From contig BPHB01000001.1 of the NCBI GenBank assembly GCA_026003335.1, positions 570,591 to 634,590 of the forward strand: DNA of 64,000 bases, in the 5' to 3' direction. How positions within the stretch are numbered: position 1 is the stretch's first letter; every line of letters starts with the position of its first letter. Origin of the DNA: Chitinophagales bacterium (GTDB taxonomy: Bacteria; Bacteroidota; Bacteroidia; Chitinophagales; CAIOSU01). Under the pieces are notes generated by a model. That model was not told where the DNA came from. It searched no databases and saw only the letters and a program-made list of their open reading frames with translations. This document shows, one piece after another, positions 1-9,204 of the stretch. The position numbers and the translations under genes are program-made.

Positions 1-67
1 TTGCTTGCGGTGTGTAGGGCAATGTACCTCGCCTCATAACATGCCTTTATCCTGAAACTGGAAAAGC

Positions 68-838
68 TTATTGTTCACCTTCCAGCAAACCACCAAACAT
101 GCCTCCTATACCCCGGCTTTCTTCTGTTCCACGCAAAGAGCGTGCTGCTGCAGCCACGCGGTCGGCAAGACGGGAGAATGGCAGGCTCTGCAGATAAACC
201 AAACCCGGTCCGCGCAGCAGAGCCAGGAAAAGGCCTTCCCCACCAAAGAGTGCATTCCGGAAGCCGCCAATGAATTTAATATCGTAATCCACAGTAGGAG
301 CAAAGGCCACAAGACACCCTGTATCTACCCTCAAGGTCTCACCGGATGCAAGTTCTTTTTTAATCACCGTGCCTCCGGCATGTATAAAAGCCAGTCCATC
401 ACCCTCCAGACGTTGAAGAATAAAACCTTCACCGCCAAAGAGACCAGTACCCAGCCTCTTGGTAAAGGCCACATTAATATCTATGCCCTTGGCAGCACAC
501 AAAAAACCATCTTTCTGACAGATGAATGAGCCGTTATGCTCGGTGAGATTAATTGGAATAATCTTTCCCGGGTATGGAGCTGCAAAAGCCACTTTCCTTT
601 TGCCGGTGCCCTTATTGTAGAAGTTGGAAATGAAAAAACTGTCCCCCGTAATGAGCCGTTTGAACCCCTTTAGCAGTCCTCCTCCGGTAGATGTTTCCAT
701 CTCAATGCCATCTTCCATGAACAACATGGAGCCCACTTCAGCACGCACCCCTTCACCCGGATCCAACTCTACCTCCACCACCTGCATATCATCTCCAATG
801 ATGTGATAATCTATGACGTCAGCAGTTTGTCTTTGCAT
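68..838 (-). CDS. AIM24 / TIGR00266 family protein
   Basis: A 256-residue protein with the AIM24-like fold known from the TIGR00266 family. These proteins are made of repeated glycine-rich beta hairpins, and no enzymatic role is established for bacterial members. Visible family signs are the early segment with [11 protein letters not shown] near residue 40, a [11 protein letters not shown] loop, a TGDSFF segment near residue 65, and two FGGEG repeats near residues 135 and 199. There is no signal peptide or membrane segment, so a cytoplasmic location is likely. The length fits the family. The ATG at 838 is the only sensible start. It stands alone, with about 340 bases of non-coding DNA upstream. 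Family assignment is firm; function is unknown. Confidence 0.85.
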   Translation of the reverse strand: MQRQTADVIDYHIIGDDMQVVEVELDPGEGVRAEVGSMLFMEDGIEMETSTGGGLLKGFKRLITGDSFFISNFYNKGTGKRKVAFAAPYPGKIIPINLTEHNGSFICQKDGFLCAAKGIDINVAFTKRLGTGLFGGEGFILQRLEGDGLAFIHAGGTVIKKELASGETLRVDTGCLVAFAPTVDYDIKFIGGFRNALFGGEGLFLALLRGPGLVYLQSLPFSRLADRVAAAARSLRGTEESRGIGGMFGGLLEGEQ

Positions 839-1182
839 GTTTGTATATTTTAAGATTACTAAAGCAGGTGCAAGTTAGTTCAGGCGTCTGAATAAATAGA
901 AATAAATTATACCGGTATTCACGCCGGTATTTTGCTTTCCTGCCGGTAGCCGATTTCAGCAATAACTTTTTTACGAATAGATGTTTTCATGTGGGCTGCT
1001 TTCAGCTTAAATGAAACCATCCTGGGCCCGCCTGTACAAAACATGCCTGTGAATACAATGCCCGCAAAACCCAAACCTGAGCATGCTGCCAGACGATATG
1101 CAAAAAGACCGGATAAATGGTGCACGCAAGAAATGGGATACTGTCAGCTATCTGCACGAAATAACAGAAGCGTGAAGACTTC
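839..1182. other. Intergenic region, no gene seen
   Basis: About 340 bases between the AIM24 gene and the small zinc-ribbon gene. Short open frames cross it on both strands but show no recognisable protein features. A short hairpin (ATACCGG, 8-base loop, CCGGTAT) lies at 910-931 and is followed by four Ts; it is too weak to call a terminator. Nothing else stands out. Confidence 0.5.
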
Positions 1183-1383
1183 TTAACGGTTTTTTTTTTC
1201 TCCTTGCGAAGCCTGTTTGACAGGCGACAGATGTGCCCGACCACTCCAGTCACAATTCTGACAACGCAGGCGCTCAATCAGATCGTTGCTGATCAAAGAA
1301 ATAAATTTATCGTAAGAAGTAAGTGGCAAGCGCTCAAGTTGGCCGCTGCCGCAACGAGGACATTGAAGGCCGTCTAAACTCAT
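1183..1383 (-). CDS. Small zinc-ribbon protein
   Basis: A 66-residue protein carrying two CxxC knuckles, CPRCG near residues 8-12 and CQNC near residues 41-44. They are spaced as in a zinc ribbon and linked by a short hydrophobic segment (YDKFISLIS). The arrangement suggests one bound zinc ion and a role in nucleic-acid or protein binding, but no specific family was recognised. The tail is basic and low in complexity. The open frame extends to a GTG at 1389; the ATG at 1383 is preferred. A run of ten Ts (1190-1199) lies inside the last codons. Function unknown. Confidence 0.6.
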   Translation of the reverse strand: MSLDGLQCPRCGSGQLERLPLTSYDKFISLISNDLIERLRCQNCDWSGRAHLSPVKQASQGEKKNR

Positions 1384-1551
1384 AACCACAGATTTTGGGC
1401 CGCCAATTTACACTTTTCCCTGATTTGCGCAATTGACAGAAATAAAAAGTCTGCTCCTCCCCCTGCCTTAACAGAGTTCTGTTTTGCTTGTAAATGTTTT
1501 TTTTTGAAGAATTTTACAGGCAATATTTGGCAGAAGCAGAAGACGCTAGGC

Positions 1552-3429
1552 ATGCAATCAGGCGATAAAGGGGCTTCGGTTCCGCAGCAAAGAACAGAAT
1601 CTTTTGATGAGCCTCCTATCCGAGAAGTTCCGCGGATTCTATATTTCAAGACACGGGAGGAGTTTAACGAGGCTGTGGGGAAAGACTTTATTCAGGCAGC
1701 CAACACAGTAACCGCAGAGGGGAAAAAATTTATTGCAGGCCTCTCTCACGGGCAATCACCTGCCGGCAGCTATCAGTATATTTTTGATCACTTCTCCGAA
1801 ATACAGCGCCCTGACCTTTTGCGATTTACTTTCGTCAATTCTCCCTTTAAGTCGCAACGTGACCTGCAAAACGTGTTTGAAGCACGGGTGTTTCTGAAAA
1901 AACTTATCAAAGCCGGATTAATCAGGAAAGAGCAGATTATCGGGGCAGATTTTAAAAGGACTAGCTTGGAGGAGTATGTAAAAAAATTCAATGAAGAGCT
2001 GGGTGAATTTCTGCACAAAAACCGCAAAAAGGGGCTGGATTACGTTTTTCTGGTCACCAATCCCAACGGCCGGGTTGCCGGCATATCCCGCAATTCAACA
2101 GCTTTCGCCTCAAAAGACATTGCCGTCATTGTGGAGGAGCGGAAAGAAAAGGAAATCACCCTGACTCCGGACTTCCTGAAGCGCTCTTCCCGCATTGCCT
2201 TTCTGGCTACCAAGTCCGATAAAAGAAGGCCGCTGGCATGGTTTTTCTATCGGTGGGCAAGGCCGGATGAAAGCCCCGGCTTTCTCAGCTATATTGATAA
2301 TATAAAGGAGCGGATGACTGTGTTTATTGATGATCAGGCGCTCACCTGGCCTCAGATAGAAGTTATCCGCAGGACGCCCTATGGTGACAGCATTATTAAA
2401 ATAGACCTAGCAAAACCCTACAATGAAAATGCAAAAAAGAAACTTCCCGTGGTTTTGCTCATTCATGGCTTTCTGGGACTCAATTCCTATGACGGGTTGC
2501 TGACTGCTATCCCCTCTCATAAATACATTGCCGCAGCTATGCACTATGGCTCCATACCCAGTGAGCTTCCCGTTACGGAATATTCCAAACATATTGTACA
2601 GAATATTGATGCGGTGGTAGAATTCTTCGGCTCCAGAGGTCATCCCGTTTACTTGTTTGATCATTCTATGGGCAACATTTACTTTCTGATGATTGACCGC
2701 GATTTCAACAAGCTGCCCGGTATTAAAAAATATCTCCGCGGACGCATCGGGGCCAATCCCTTTTTTGGCGAAGAAGCCAAGCATGCCATGATTGGCTTTA
2801 TGGATAATGTATTGCTCCCCTCCCTGTCCTTACTGCAGAGCACCGTGGAAAAAATGCTGTTTATCACTTCACGAAGAATTATACCCTGGGATACCAAAGC
2901 CGGAGTGCGCAGACGCGGCATCCGCCTCACTGACTGGCTCATCCGAAAAGACTCTGCTTTCCGTGACCGTGTCTGGAAAGCAGTTAAAGAGCGTATCCTT
3001 TTCCTTATGAGCAACATGGATACACTTCCGCACCTGAATCGTATTCCCATTGAAAAAGCTCTCAACAAGTTGCCGGTTAAGCTTTTTGCTATCCAAATAC
3101 ATTCTGCTTTGCGTGAATCCAGGGCATTTGACAAACAGACATCGCTCAAAAACATGGGCAAAAACGGCCGTCCTGTGCTCATCCTGAAAAGCAGCCGCGA
3201 TATTGTAGCCCGCTATGTTGATCGTATCTACAAAGGAGAAAACATTGAGGTAAGGGATATCACCAACTACAATGAGAAAGATCTTTTCCGGGAACATCTC
3301 TTCCACATGGTTTATCCCCTGAAGACTGCCGAAATCATTGATGAATTCATTCAAAAGGCCGAACAACGCTACAAGGAAAACGCAGCCCCTGAAGAGAAAC
3401 CTGCCTCAAAGACTGCTCAGGCCGATTAG
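1552..3429 (+). CDS. NagB/6PGL-like domain fused to alpha/beta-hydrolase
   Basis: A 625-residue two-domain protein. Residues about 25-270 follow the sugar-phosphate isomerase/6-phosphogluconolactonase fold: a GLSHGQSPAGSY phosphate loop (in place of the usual ATGSTP), a DYVFLVTNPNGR segment where active members have LGxGxNGH, and an ITLTPDFLKRSSRIAFLATKS-type segment. The acidic DE(R/Y) catalytic motif appears to be replaced by FVNSPF and the NGH histidine by Arg, so this half is probably not catalytic. Residues about 300-610 look like an alpha/beta-hydrolase: oxyanion HGF at 305-307, nucleophile elbow DHSMG with Ser372, candidate acid Asp550 and candidate His582 or His585. There is no signal peptide. 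The frame opens at a TTG (1504); the in-frame ATG at 1552 is preferred. The end overlaps the convergent thioredoxin gene by four bases. Substrate unknown. Confidence 0.65.
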   Translation: MQSGDKGASVPQQRTESFDEPPIREVPRILYFKTREEFNEAVGKDFIQAANTVTAEGKKFIAGLSHGQSPAGSYQYIFDHFSEIQRPDLLRFTFVNSPFKSQRDLQNVFEARVFLKKLIKAGLIRKEQIIGADFKRTSLEEYVKKFNEELGEFLHKNRKKGLDYVFLVTNPNGRVAGISRNSTAFASKDIAVIVEERKEKEITLTPDFLKRSSRIAFLATKSDKRRPLAWFFYRWARPDESPGFLSYIDNIKERMTVFIDDQALTWPQIEVIRRTPYGDSIIKIDLAKPYNENAKKKLPVVLLIHGFLGLNSYDGLLTAIPSHKYIAAAMHYGSIPSELPVTEYSKHIVQNIDAVVEFFGSRGHPVYLFDHSMGNIYFLMIDRDFNKLPGIKKYLRGRIGANPFFGEEAKHAMIGFMDNVLLPSLSLLQSTVEKMLFITSRRIIPWDTKAGVRRRGIRLTDWLIRKDSAFRDRVWKAVKERILFLMSNMDTLPHLNRIPIEKALNKLPVKLFAIQIHSALRESRAFDKQTSLKNMGKNGRPVLILKSSRDIVARYVDRIYKGENIEVRDITNYNEKDLFREHLFHMVYPLKTAEIIDEFIQKAEQRYKENAAPEEKPASKTAQAD

Positions 3430-3899
3430 TGTTGCGCTGATTGGAGTATGCGATTGGCTTCTTGTATCCACACCTCCGGCCCCCCGGCTATGTAACCGGT
3501 GCTGCCCAGCTTGGCAAAGTTGATCTGCGTATCGGTTTTTGAAGGAATTACAAACCAGATGGTGGGATATCCGCGTACTCCGAATATCTGGGCTATCTCA
3601 AAATTTTGCTGCTGCAATTTCGGATCAAGCTGTGTGCGCCTGGGGAAATCCAGTTCTACCAGAACTACATTTTTGCTTGCCCAGCTTTGAAACTGAGGCT
3701 TCGTAAAAACCTCATTCTGTAATCGCTTGCACCAGCCACACCAGTCGCTGCCTGTAAAAAATAAAAATAAGGGCTTCTTTTCTTTAATAGCGATATCCAC
3801 GGCTTTCAATACATCGGTATGCCATACCAATGAAGAAGATGGCTGAGAATTAAGGCTAACATAAAAAGTAATACATAAAATACTAAGTAGTGTTTTCAT
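3426..3899 (-). CDS. Exported thioredoxin-fold protein
   Basis: A 157-residue protein with an N-terminal signal peptide (MKTLLSILCITFYVSLNS) followed by a thioredoxin-like domain. The active site is CGWC at residues 54-57, within the context FFTGSDWCGWCKRL that is common in Bacteroidota thioredoxin_7/DUF255-type proteins. The cis-proline is in RGYPT. It is expected to act in the periplasm as a disulfide reductase or isomerase. The open frame runs upstream to 3974, but those residues would precede a perfect signal peptide, so the ATG at 3899 is chosen. The stop overlaps the convergent hydrolase gene by four bases. The partner protein is not evident from the neighbours. Confidence 0.8.
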   Translation of the reverse strand: MKTLLSILCITFYVSLNSQPSSSLVWHTDVLKAVDIAIKEKKPLFLFFTGSDWCGWCKRLQNEVFTKPQFQSWASKNVVLVELDFPRRTQLDPKLQQQNFEIAQIFGVRGYPTIWFVIPSKTDTQINFAKLGSTGYIAGGPEVWIQEANRILQSAQH

Positions 3900-4024
3900 A
3901 CATGCAATGCTTAATTGCTTTTTCGGATAGTCCGAAGTTAGCACCAAATGAGAAAAGCCACATGGCCAGCCCATGCTTAACCGTTTTACCGGGAATTTTA
4001 ATACGCATATCTACGTGTTAGGTT

Positions 4025-5719
4025 TTAGAGTTTTACGAGCCTCAGGTGGCTGGCAAATCCATTTGCTCTCACCCGTACAAGATAAACGCCTGCGGTGAGC
4101 CTGGAGAGGTCAAGTGGCTCACTACATTGTCCGGCATGTTGTGTCCGCTCCATGGTGAAAATGTTTCTCCCCTCCGGTGTGAAAAGCTGAATCAAAACAG
4201 GACCCGTCTGCTGCAACTGATAGTTTAGCAGTGTGCGTTCTTCAGCCGGATTAGGGGTGAGCCGGATATTCTGTTCGGGCAAAGAAGCAGAAATGCCTGT
4301 AACTGAACGCTTCAAAATGGTAAACTCATCCATGATCTCTCCATGCGCAGCCAGATAGCGGCCATGCAGGCGGTCACCCTCCACATCCAGGATAAATGAC
4401 CCCAGGCACGTATCGCAAGCCCTTCCATAATAAATAGCTGGGTGATCAAATGGACTATACGCATTCACGTTGCTGCTGCCGCCCTGCACTACATAAACCG
4501 TCCCCCGTCCGGCATCGGGTCCATCTATATATTTCACATAAGCCTCCCCTCGATCTTCCCGCCCACTGCTGCCATCTACAAGCATATCCGGAGTAAAGGA
4601 ATCTTTGTAATAGTAATGACCATGAATGAGATAACTACGCTGATAGTTATGGTCATGACCGGTGAGCACCAGGTCCACTCCGTATTTTTCCAAAATAGGA
4701 TTAAAATGCAAACGCGAAGCAATACAGAATATCTGAAAGCTGCTTGCCTCCGTAAAGTTGTTCTGACCACTATAAGGGCACTGATGCCAGAAAGCTATCT
4801 TCCATTTTTTTGTGGTTGCCGCCAGGTCTGCTTTAAGCCACTCTATCATAGGTGAGATAAAGGAGGTATCATTATCCGTCACCCCAAGCCAGTCGTAATC
4901 CGGATTCCATGAACCCAGTTCCGAATTCAGGCTGATGAAGTGTATATCTCCGTAATCAAAGGAATAGAACAACTTGAGGCCGGAAGGCACTCCTCCCAAT
5001 TCTCCGTGGATGGGGGGCTCAATCAATTGCAGATAAGGACCGTCATGCGTACGGGGATCCTGACTACACAATACAGGTAACTGGCTGATGGGGTCTTGCC
5101 ACGGGCAAATACTGTTGTAATCATGGTTGCCTGAGGTGGAATAAAAAGGAAGATGGGGGAACAATTCAGCATAGCCGTTAGGACCGGAAAAAACTTTGGT
5201 CTGAAATTCCTGATCTGTACCGTCATCATATACATTATCCCCCAGCCAGAGCCAAAAGTCAGCAGCTCCTTCCCTGGCAGCAAAAGCCTGATATGATTCT
5301 TTCACTTTCCGGGCTCCTTCATTACCATGCCCGAAATCTCCCATTGCCCACACGCGCACCCGAGCCGAAGAACCCGGCTCGGGCGCAGTGATAAAATACA
5401 TCAACGTATCACTGGCCTGAACCTGAGCACTGCTACCGATGCGATAAAAGTATTTGGTACGCGGCTTCAGATTGCGCAGCCTGACGCGGTGCTCGGTAGT
5501 TATCATACTGCTATCTGCACTTTGCGTGAGCGAATCGGGGTGTGTTCCGAACTCCACACGGCTGTCGGTTGGAATATCTGTTCGCCAGCACACTACAATG
5601 CTGTGTGCCCCTAAGCTCTGCAGGTAGGGCCCCCGGGTAACTGTTTGCCCAGATAGCCATCCGCAAAACAGCAGTTGCAAAGGCAAAAGCGTCCATAGGT
5701 TTTTTACAGCCCTTTTCAT
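4025..5719 (-). CDS. T9SS-secreted purple acid phosphatase-like metallophosphoesterase
   Basis: A 564-residue secreted enzyme. After a signal peptide (about residues 1-25) comes a fibronectin-III-like purple acid phosphatase N-terminal domain (about 26-115; TRGPYLQSLG). The calcineurin-like metallophosphoesterase domain follows, with the five metal-ligand blocks intact: GDFGHG (Asp128), GDNVYDDG (Asp161, Tyr164), GNHD (198-200), a FWHQ histidine and GHDHNYQRS. The last 80 or so residues form a T9SS type A sorting domain (LTPNPAEE near its start, GVYLVRV near the end), so export across the outer membrane by T9SS is expected. A phosphomonoesterase or phosphodiesterase role in phosphate acquisition is likely; the substrate is not shown. 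It is monocistronic. Confidence 0.88.
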   Translation of the reverse strand: MKRAVKNLWTLLPLQLLFCGWLSGQTVTRGPYLQSLGAHSIVVCWRTDIPTDSRVEFGTHPDSLTQSADSSMITTEHRVRLRNLKPRTKYFYRIGSSAQVQASDTLMYFITAPEPGSSARVRVWAMGDFGHGNEGARKVKESYQAFAAREGAADFWLWLGDNVYDDGTDQEFQTKVFSGPNGYAELFPHLPFYSTSGNHDYNSICPWQDPISQLPVLCSQDPRTHDGPYLQLIEPPIHGELGGVPSGLKLFYSFDYGDIHFISLNSELGSWNPDYDWLGVTDNDTSFISPMIEWLKADLAATTKKWKIAFWHQCPYSGQNNFTEASSFQIFCIASRLHFNPILEKYGVDLVLTGHDHNYQRSYLIHGHYYYKDSFTPDMLVDGSSGREDRGEAYVKYIDGPDAGRGTVYVVQGGSSNVNAYSPFDHPAIYYGRACDTCLGSFILDVEGDRLHGRYLAAHGEIMDEFTILKRSVTGISASLPEQNIRLTPNPAEERTLLNYQLQQTGPVLIQLFTPEGRNIFTMERTQHAGQCSEPLDLSRLTAGVYLVRVRANGFASHLRLVKL

Positions 5720-5868
5720 TCCGTTGTGGTTTTTGTAGATGGCATAAACTTACAGGATTTCTCTTTAGCCCGGAAGATATCTGCTTCCGTTTTTTTCAAT
5801 ATCAGGTAATTTATGTCACCCTGCCCATTGATAAAGAATTGTATATTCGCCCATCAAATGTTTTAAGC

Positions 5869-6861
5869 ATGAAATACCTTATAGGATGTTCTGTTTTGGC
5901 GATACTGATGGCTACAAGCGGATGTTGGGAGGACGTAAAAGACCTGCCTCCAAAGGCATGTCTGATGGTGGATAACAATGCTCCGGTTACAGGCCAACCG
6001 GTTACCTTCACCGATTGTTCAGAGGATGCCTATCGCATAGAGATTCATTTCGGAGACGGCACCTTTTCCCGCTCGTCTGTGGTGCAACATAGCTACACAG
6101 CAGCAGGCACCTATCAGGCCAGTCTTTTTGCATGGAACAAAGATAATAGCCTGAAAACCGAAAGCATACAGATCATCACGGTAAGAGAAGGCAGCATACA
6201 ACCACCAGACACAAACAACACTACAGGCATTTTACCCACGGCTTGTTTTACCCCCACTCCAGCCGTAGTGGAAGCAGGAACGGAAATTTTGTTCATCAAC
6301 TGTTCTATCAATGCCGCTTCTTTCAGCTGGAATTTCGGAGATGGCTCCACGTCCAGCCTGCAAAACCCTACACATACTTTTGATTCTGCAGGTACCTATC
6401 AGGTGAAACTCACCGCATCCAATCAAAATGGCTCGGATGACACTACTATTGCCGTCACAGTAGGGCAACGTATTTTGCAAACCGTCATTTTGAAGAATTT
6501 TAACCCTCTGAACCCGTCCGGCACAGCATGGGATGATATGGGCTTCCCGATTCCGGGCTTTCCGGTAGAGCCGGATGTTTTTGTTGAACTCACTTCTGCC
6601 TCGGGAAGCAATCTAACCACATCGGTCAGAAACAATCTGGCTACTTCTGCTCTGCCGGTAAGCTGGAACGTTGCCTCCAGTAATCTTACCCTAAAAGAAG
6701 AAAACTGGACGGTAATTATATGGGATGATGAAGGGTTTCTGGGAGCAGATGAGGAAATGATGCGCTGGGATAATGTAAATCTGGGCACCATGGGCGGATC
6801 AGGCAAAATAGAACTCACCAGCGGGAGTTATGCGCTTGAACTGGTTTATGTTGTGCAATAG
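5869..6861 (+). CDS. PKD-domain lipoprotein
   Basis: A 330-residue protein starting MKYLIGCSVLAILMATSGC, with a lipobox cysteine at residue 19, so it should be a membrane-anchored lipoprotein. Two PKD domains follow, each with the FGDG motif and a terminal AGTYQ strand (about residues 30-110 and 125-205). The C-terminal 120 residues are a separate beta-rich domain (WDDMGFP, VFVELTSASG, WTVIIWDDEGF) resembling C2-like domains seen at the end of other Bacteroidota surface lipoproteins; that resemblance is an impression only. The frame opens upstream at a TTG (5839), but the ATG at 5869 gives the lipoprotein signal and is preferred. A role in surface binding is inferred from PKD domains generally. 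Confidence 0.75.
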   Translation: MKYLIGCSVLAILMATSGCWEDVKDLPPKACLMVDNNAPVTGQPVTFTDCSEDAYRIEIHFGDGTFSRSSVVQHSYTAAGTYQASLFAWNKDNSLKTESIQIITVREGSIQPPDTNNTTGILPTACFTPTPAVVEAGTEILFINCSINAASFSWNFGDGSTSSLQNPTHTFDSAGTYQVKLTASNQNGSDDTTIAVTVGQRILQTVILKNFNPLNPSGTAWDDMGFPIPGFPVEPDVFVELTSASGSNLTTSVRNNLATSALPVSWNVASSNLTLKEENWTVIIWDDEGFLGADEEMMRWDNVNLGTMGGSGKIELTSGSYALELVYVVQ

Positions 6862-6864
6862 AAA

Positions 6865-8133
6865 CTACTTCTGCACCGAAGCCGCCCGGGCAGCAGATGC
6901 GGCCTGCTCAAAAATATCCGGTACATAGGTTGAAGATAGCTTGGATGCATGCCGGAAATTTTGTTTAACCATGCGCTCATGATCAAAAGTAGTTTCCGGC
7001 TTAAAACCTCCACTGTTGCGGGCATGATGGATTTTCAGTGTAAGCTCATTGATGTGCAGGCAAAAATCATTACTTATCAGAGGTTGCTCATCTCGCAACA
7101 TAGCCTGGGCCATATCCTGAATGCCCAGTAGGTAGTCCATTTTAATCTTTGGAGGCAAGAGGGTAAACTTCTTTTTTTGCTTCTTCACAAACGGGAGTTT
7201 CACCGGATTCAAACCAAACACTTTCCGTAAAAACCAGTTTTTTCTGATCCACTGCTTTCGCTCGGCTTTAAGCTTCAGGGGCGAATAAGAGCCTAAGGTC
7301 ACCGGGGCATGGTTATCCCATAAATCATAAACAGATAGCACAGCCTTATCTCCGACAAGGCGCAAGCCTCGGTTCACGGGCGCCAGAATGCCACTTGTCA
7401 AACGGGTTACTACTCCGGATTGATGTTCCAGACAGGCCACCGAGAAATCTGGCGTATCGTTAGGGGGAATGAAGGGGAGCTTGTGTGGTATCAGACACGT
7501 AGAGTAAGCCGTTACGTGGTTCACCGGGCCAAAAAAAGCCACTACCCAGGTGAGTGCATATCCCAGATGCTCTGGCCCGCAACCCACGGAAAATTCATTT
7601 TCATACGGCCAGGGCACCCCTCGCCTGGAACGCCACTTCTCAGGACCCATCAAATGTACAGGCCCGTCATCCATCTCTGCATAAGCCAGCCTGATGGTAC
7701 CTGCTTTATTCTCATATATGGCCTGCCAGAGGGTTTGAGCAGAAGCACTCAATATGCTGCATGGGGCAGTCATCAGATACAGGCGGTTGCTCTCCGCAAG
7801 GGCCGTAAGCTCTTTTGATTGATTAAAATCCATCGTAGTGGGCTTTTCGCTGTACACGTGTTTACCCTTTTGCAGGCAGGCACGCGTTACAGCATAGTGG
7901 CTGAAGGGATCCGTCAGATTAATGATGATATCAGCGCCCGATTTATCCAGCAACGCATCCAGCGATTCAAACAGCGGAACCCGATAATATGCAGCGAATT
8001 TTTCAGCACGCTCTTTCCTCATATCCGTTACCCCACATGGCAGCAAATTGGGATAAAGGCGCAGGGAATGCATGTAATAGTCAGCAACAAAGCCCGCTCC
8101 CACAAAAGCTACCTTTACCTTGAGACGTACCAT
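6865..8133 (-). CDS. Gfo/Idh/MocA family oxidoreductase (1)
   Basis: A 422-residue member of the Gfo/Idh/MocA family of NAD(P)-dependent dehydrogenases that act on sugars or inositols. The Rossmann fingerprint is VAFVGAGFVADYY near residues 8-20, and the family EKPTT motif is near residue 96. The C-terminal beta-sheet domain follows, with an insertion around residues 280-330 rich in Lys/Phe. It is the third gene of a minus-strand run: glycosyltransferase, oxidoreductase (2), this gene, with only three bases between it and its upstream neighbour. It therefore probably modifies a nucleotide sugar or glycan. The substrate cannot be named from sequence. Confidence 0.85.
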   Translation of the reverse strand: MVRLKVKVAFVGAGFVADYYMHSLRLYPNLLPCGVTDMRKERAEKFAAYYRVPLFESLDALLDKSGADIIINLTDPFSHYAVTRACLQKGKHVYSEKPTTMDFNQSKELTALAESNRLYLMTAPCSILSASAQTLWQAIYENKAGTIRLAYAEMDDGPVHLMGPEKWRSRRGVPWPYENEFSVGCGPEHLGYALTWVVAFFGPVNHVTAYSTCLIPHKLPFIPPNDTPDFSVACLEHQSGVVTRLTSGILAPVNRGLRLVGDKAVLSVYDLWDNHAPVTLGSYSPLKLKAERKQWIRKNWFLRKVFGLNPVKLPFVKKQKKKFTLLPPKIKMDYLLGIQDMAQAMLRDEQPLISNDFCLHINELTLKIHHARNSGGFKPETTFDHERMVKQNFRHASKLSSTYVPDIFEQAASAARAASVQK

Positions 8134-8136
8134 AAC

Positions 8137-9204
8137 CTATTCTTCAGGATATTTTAACCCGCATTTTTTTCTTGCTTCATCCAGAATTTGCATCACCTCC
8201 ACGCTGTGTTTTAAAGGCATGATGTTGCTTTCTATTTTACCGTTTTCAATACAAGCTGTTACTTCCTGGATCTGGTAGTGATAGCCATTGCCCTCAAAGG
8301 GTATCACTCTGTGCTTCACCCTCTTGCCCTGCAAGCTTAAAAGGACTTCTTTAATAAAAGGCGCAAATCGCATAAATAAAGGCAATTTGTAAATATTTCT
8401 TCTTACCGAATGATGCTGATGTGCATGCGCAAATTTTGTGATACGCAGACGAGCTGTACGATACAGGGGGGGGCCGATTTTTAAAGTACCTTTCTCTCCG
8501 TATATCACCATTTCATTGGACAGCACGGTTTGAAAGCTGCACATCAGCGCTGCAAGCGCCCCGTTGTCGTAGTGCAAAGAAAGGACAGATTGCTCGTCTA
8601 CTCCGGTATTGCCGGTCTGCATTTCTGCCTGCACTGTAGCCGGCTTACCCATAAATAAGTGAGCCAGGGATACCGGATACACTCCTAAATCCAGTAAGGC
8701 CCCACCCCCCTGCTTCGGATCATGTCTGCTTTGCTTTGAAACAGGAGTTCCGAAACTTCCGTGAATAAACCGGATTTGTCCGAGTTCACCGCTTTGGATA
8801 AGCTCCCGTGCCTTGCCGATAGCTGGAATAAAACGGGTCCACATGGCTTCCATACAAAAACAGCCCACTGTTGCAGCCAGCTGTCTGATTGCCTCTGCCT
8901 GCGTGGCATTCAGGGTAAAAGGTTTTTCACACAGCACATGCTTGCCTGCCAGCAGGCTTTTTTTCATCAGCTCAAAATGCAGATGATTGGGCACGGCAAT
9001 ATACACGGCATCTATCTCCTTATCCCCTATGAGCGCTTCGGCTGATGTGTAGATTTTTGTTGCTCCGATATTTGCTGCAAACTCCTGAGCTCTGCGTTCA
9101 TTGCGGGAAGCAATTGCGGTTATCTTATTGCCGGCAACAAAGAGTATGGCGTAGGCTACGTCATAGGCGACATCTCCTGTGCCAATGATGCCCCACCTGA
9201 TCAT
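8137..9204 (-). CDS. Gfo/Idh/MocA family oxidoreductase (2)
   Basis: A 355-residue NAD(P)-dependent dehydrogenase of the Gfo/Idh/MocA family. The start MIRWGIIGTGDVAYDVAYAI is the nucleotide-binding Rossmann motif, and CEKPF near residue 93 is the family lysine motif. Its general look is closest to the dihydrodiol-dehydrogenase-like branch. Its first four bases overlap the end of the glycosyltransferase gene (ATGA arrangement), so the two are translationally coupled, and the next oxidoreductase follows after three bases. A G8 tract lies in the coding sequence at 8466-8473. The substrate is probably a glycan or nucleotide sugar, inferred from the operon. Confidence 0.85.
   Translation of the reverse strand: MIRWGIIGTGDVAYDVAYAILFVAGNKITAIASRNERRAQEFAANIGATKIYTSAEALIGDKEIDAVYIAVPNHLHFELMKKSLLAGKHVLCEKPFTLNATQAEAIRQLAATVGCFCMEAMWTRFIPAIGKARELIQSGELGQIRFIHGSFGTPVSKQSRHDPKQGGGALLDLGVYPVSLAHLFMGKPATVQAEMQTGNTGVDEQSVLSLHYDNGALAALMCSFQTVLSNEMVIYGEKGTLKIGPPLYRTARLRITKFAHAHQHHSVRRNIYKLPLFMRFAPFIKEVLLSLQGKRVKHRVIPFEGNGYHYQIQEVTACIENGKIESNIMPLKHSVEVMQILDEARKKCGLKYPEE

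Noticed and set aside
910-931. Hairpin in the first intergenic region as a terminator
   Set aside because: The stem is only 7 bp with an 8-base loop and four Ts, and it lies upstream of the AIM24 gene, not after any gene.
989-1186. Plus-strand frame of 65 codons
   Set aside because: It has no recognised features and crosses the intergenic region into the zinc-ribbon gene's 3' end.
2407-3366. Several minus-strand frames of 120-170 codons
   Set aside because: They are antisense to the hydrolase-fusion gene and have no recognisable features.
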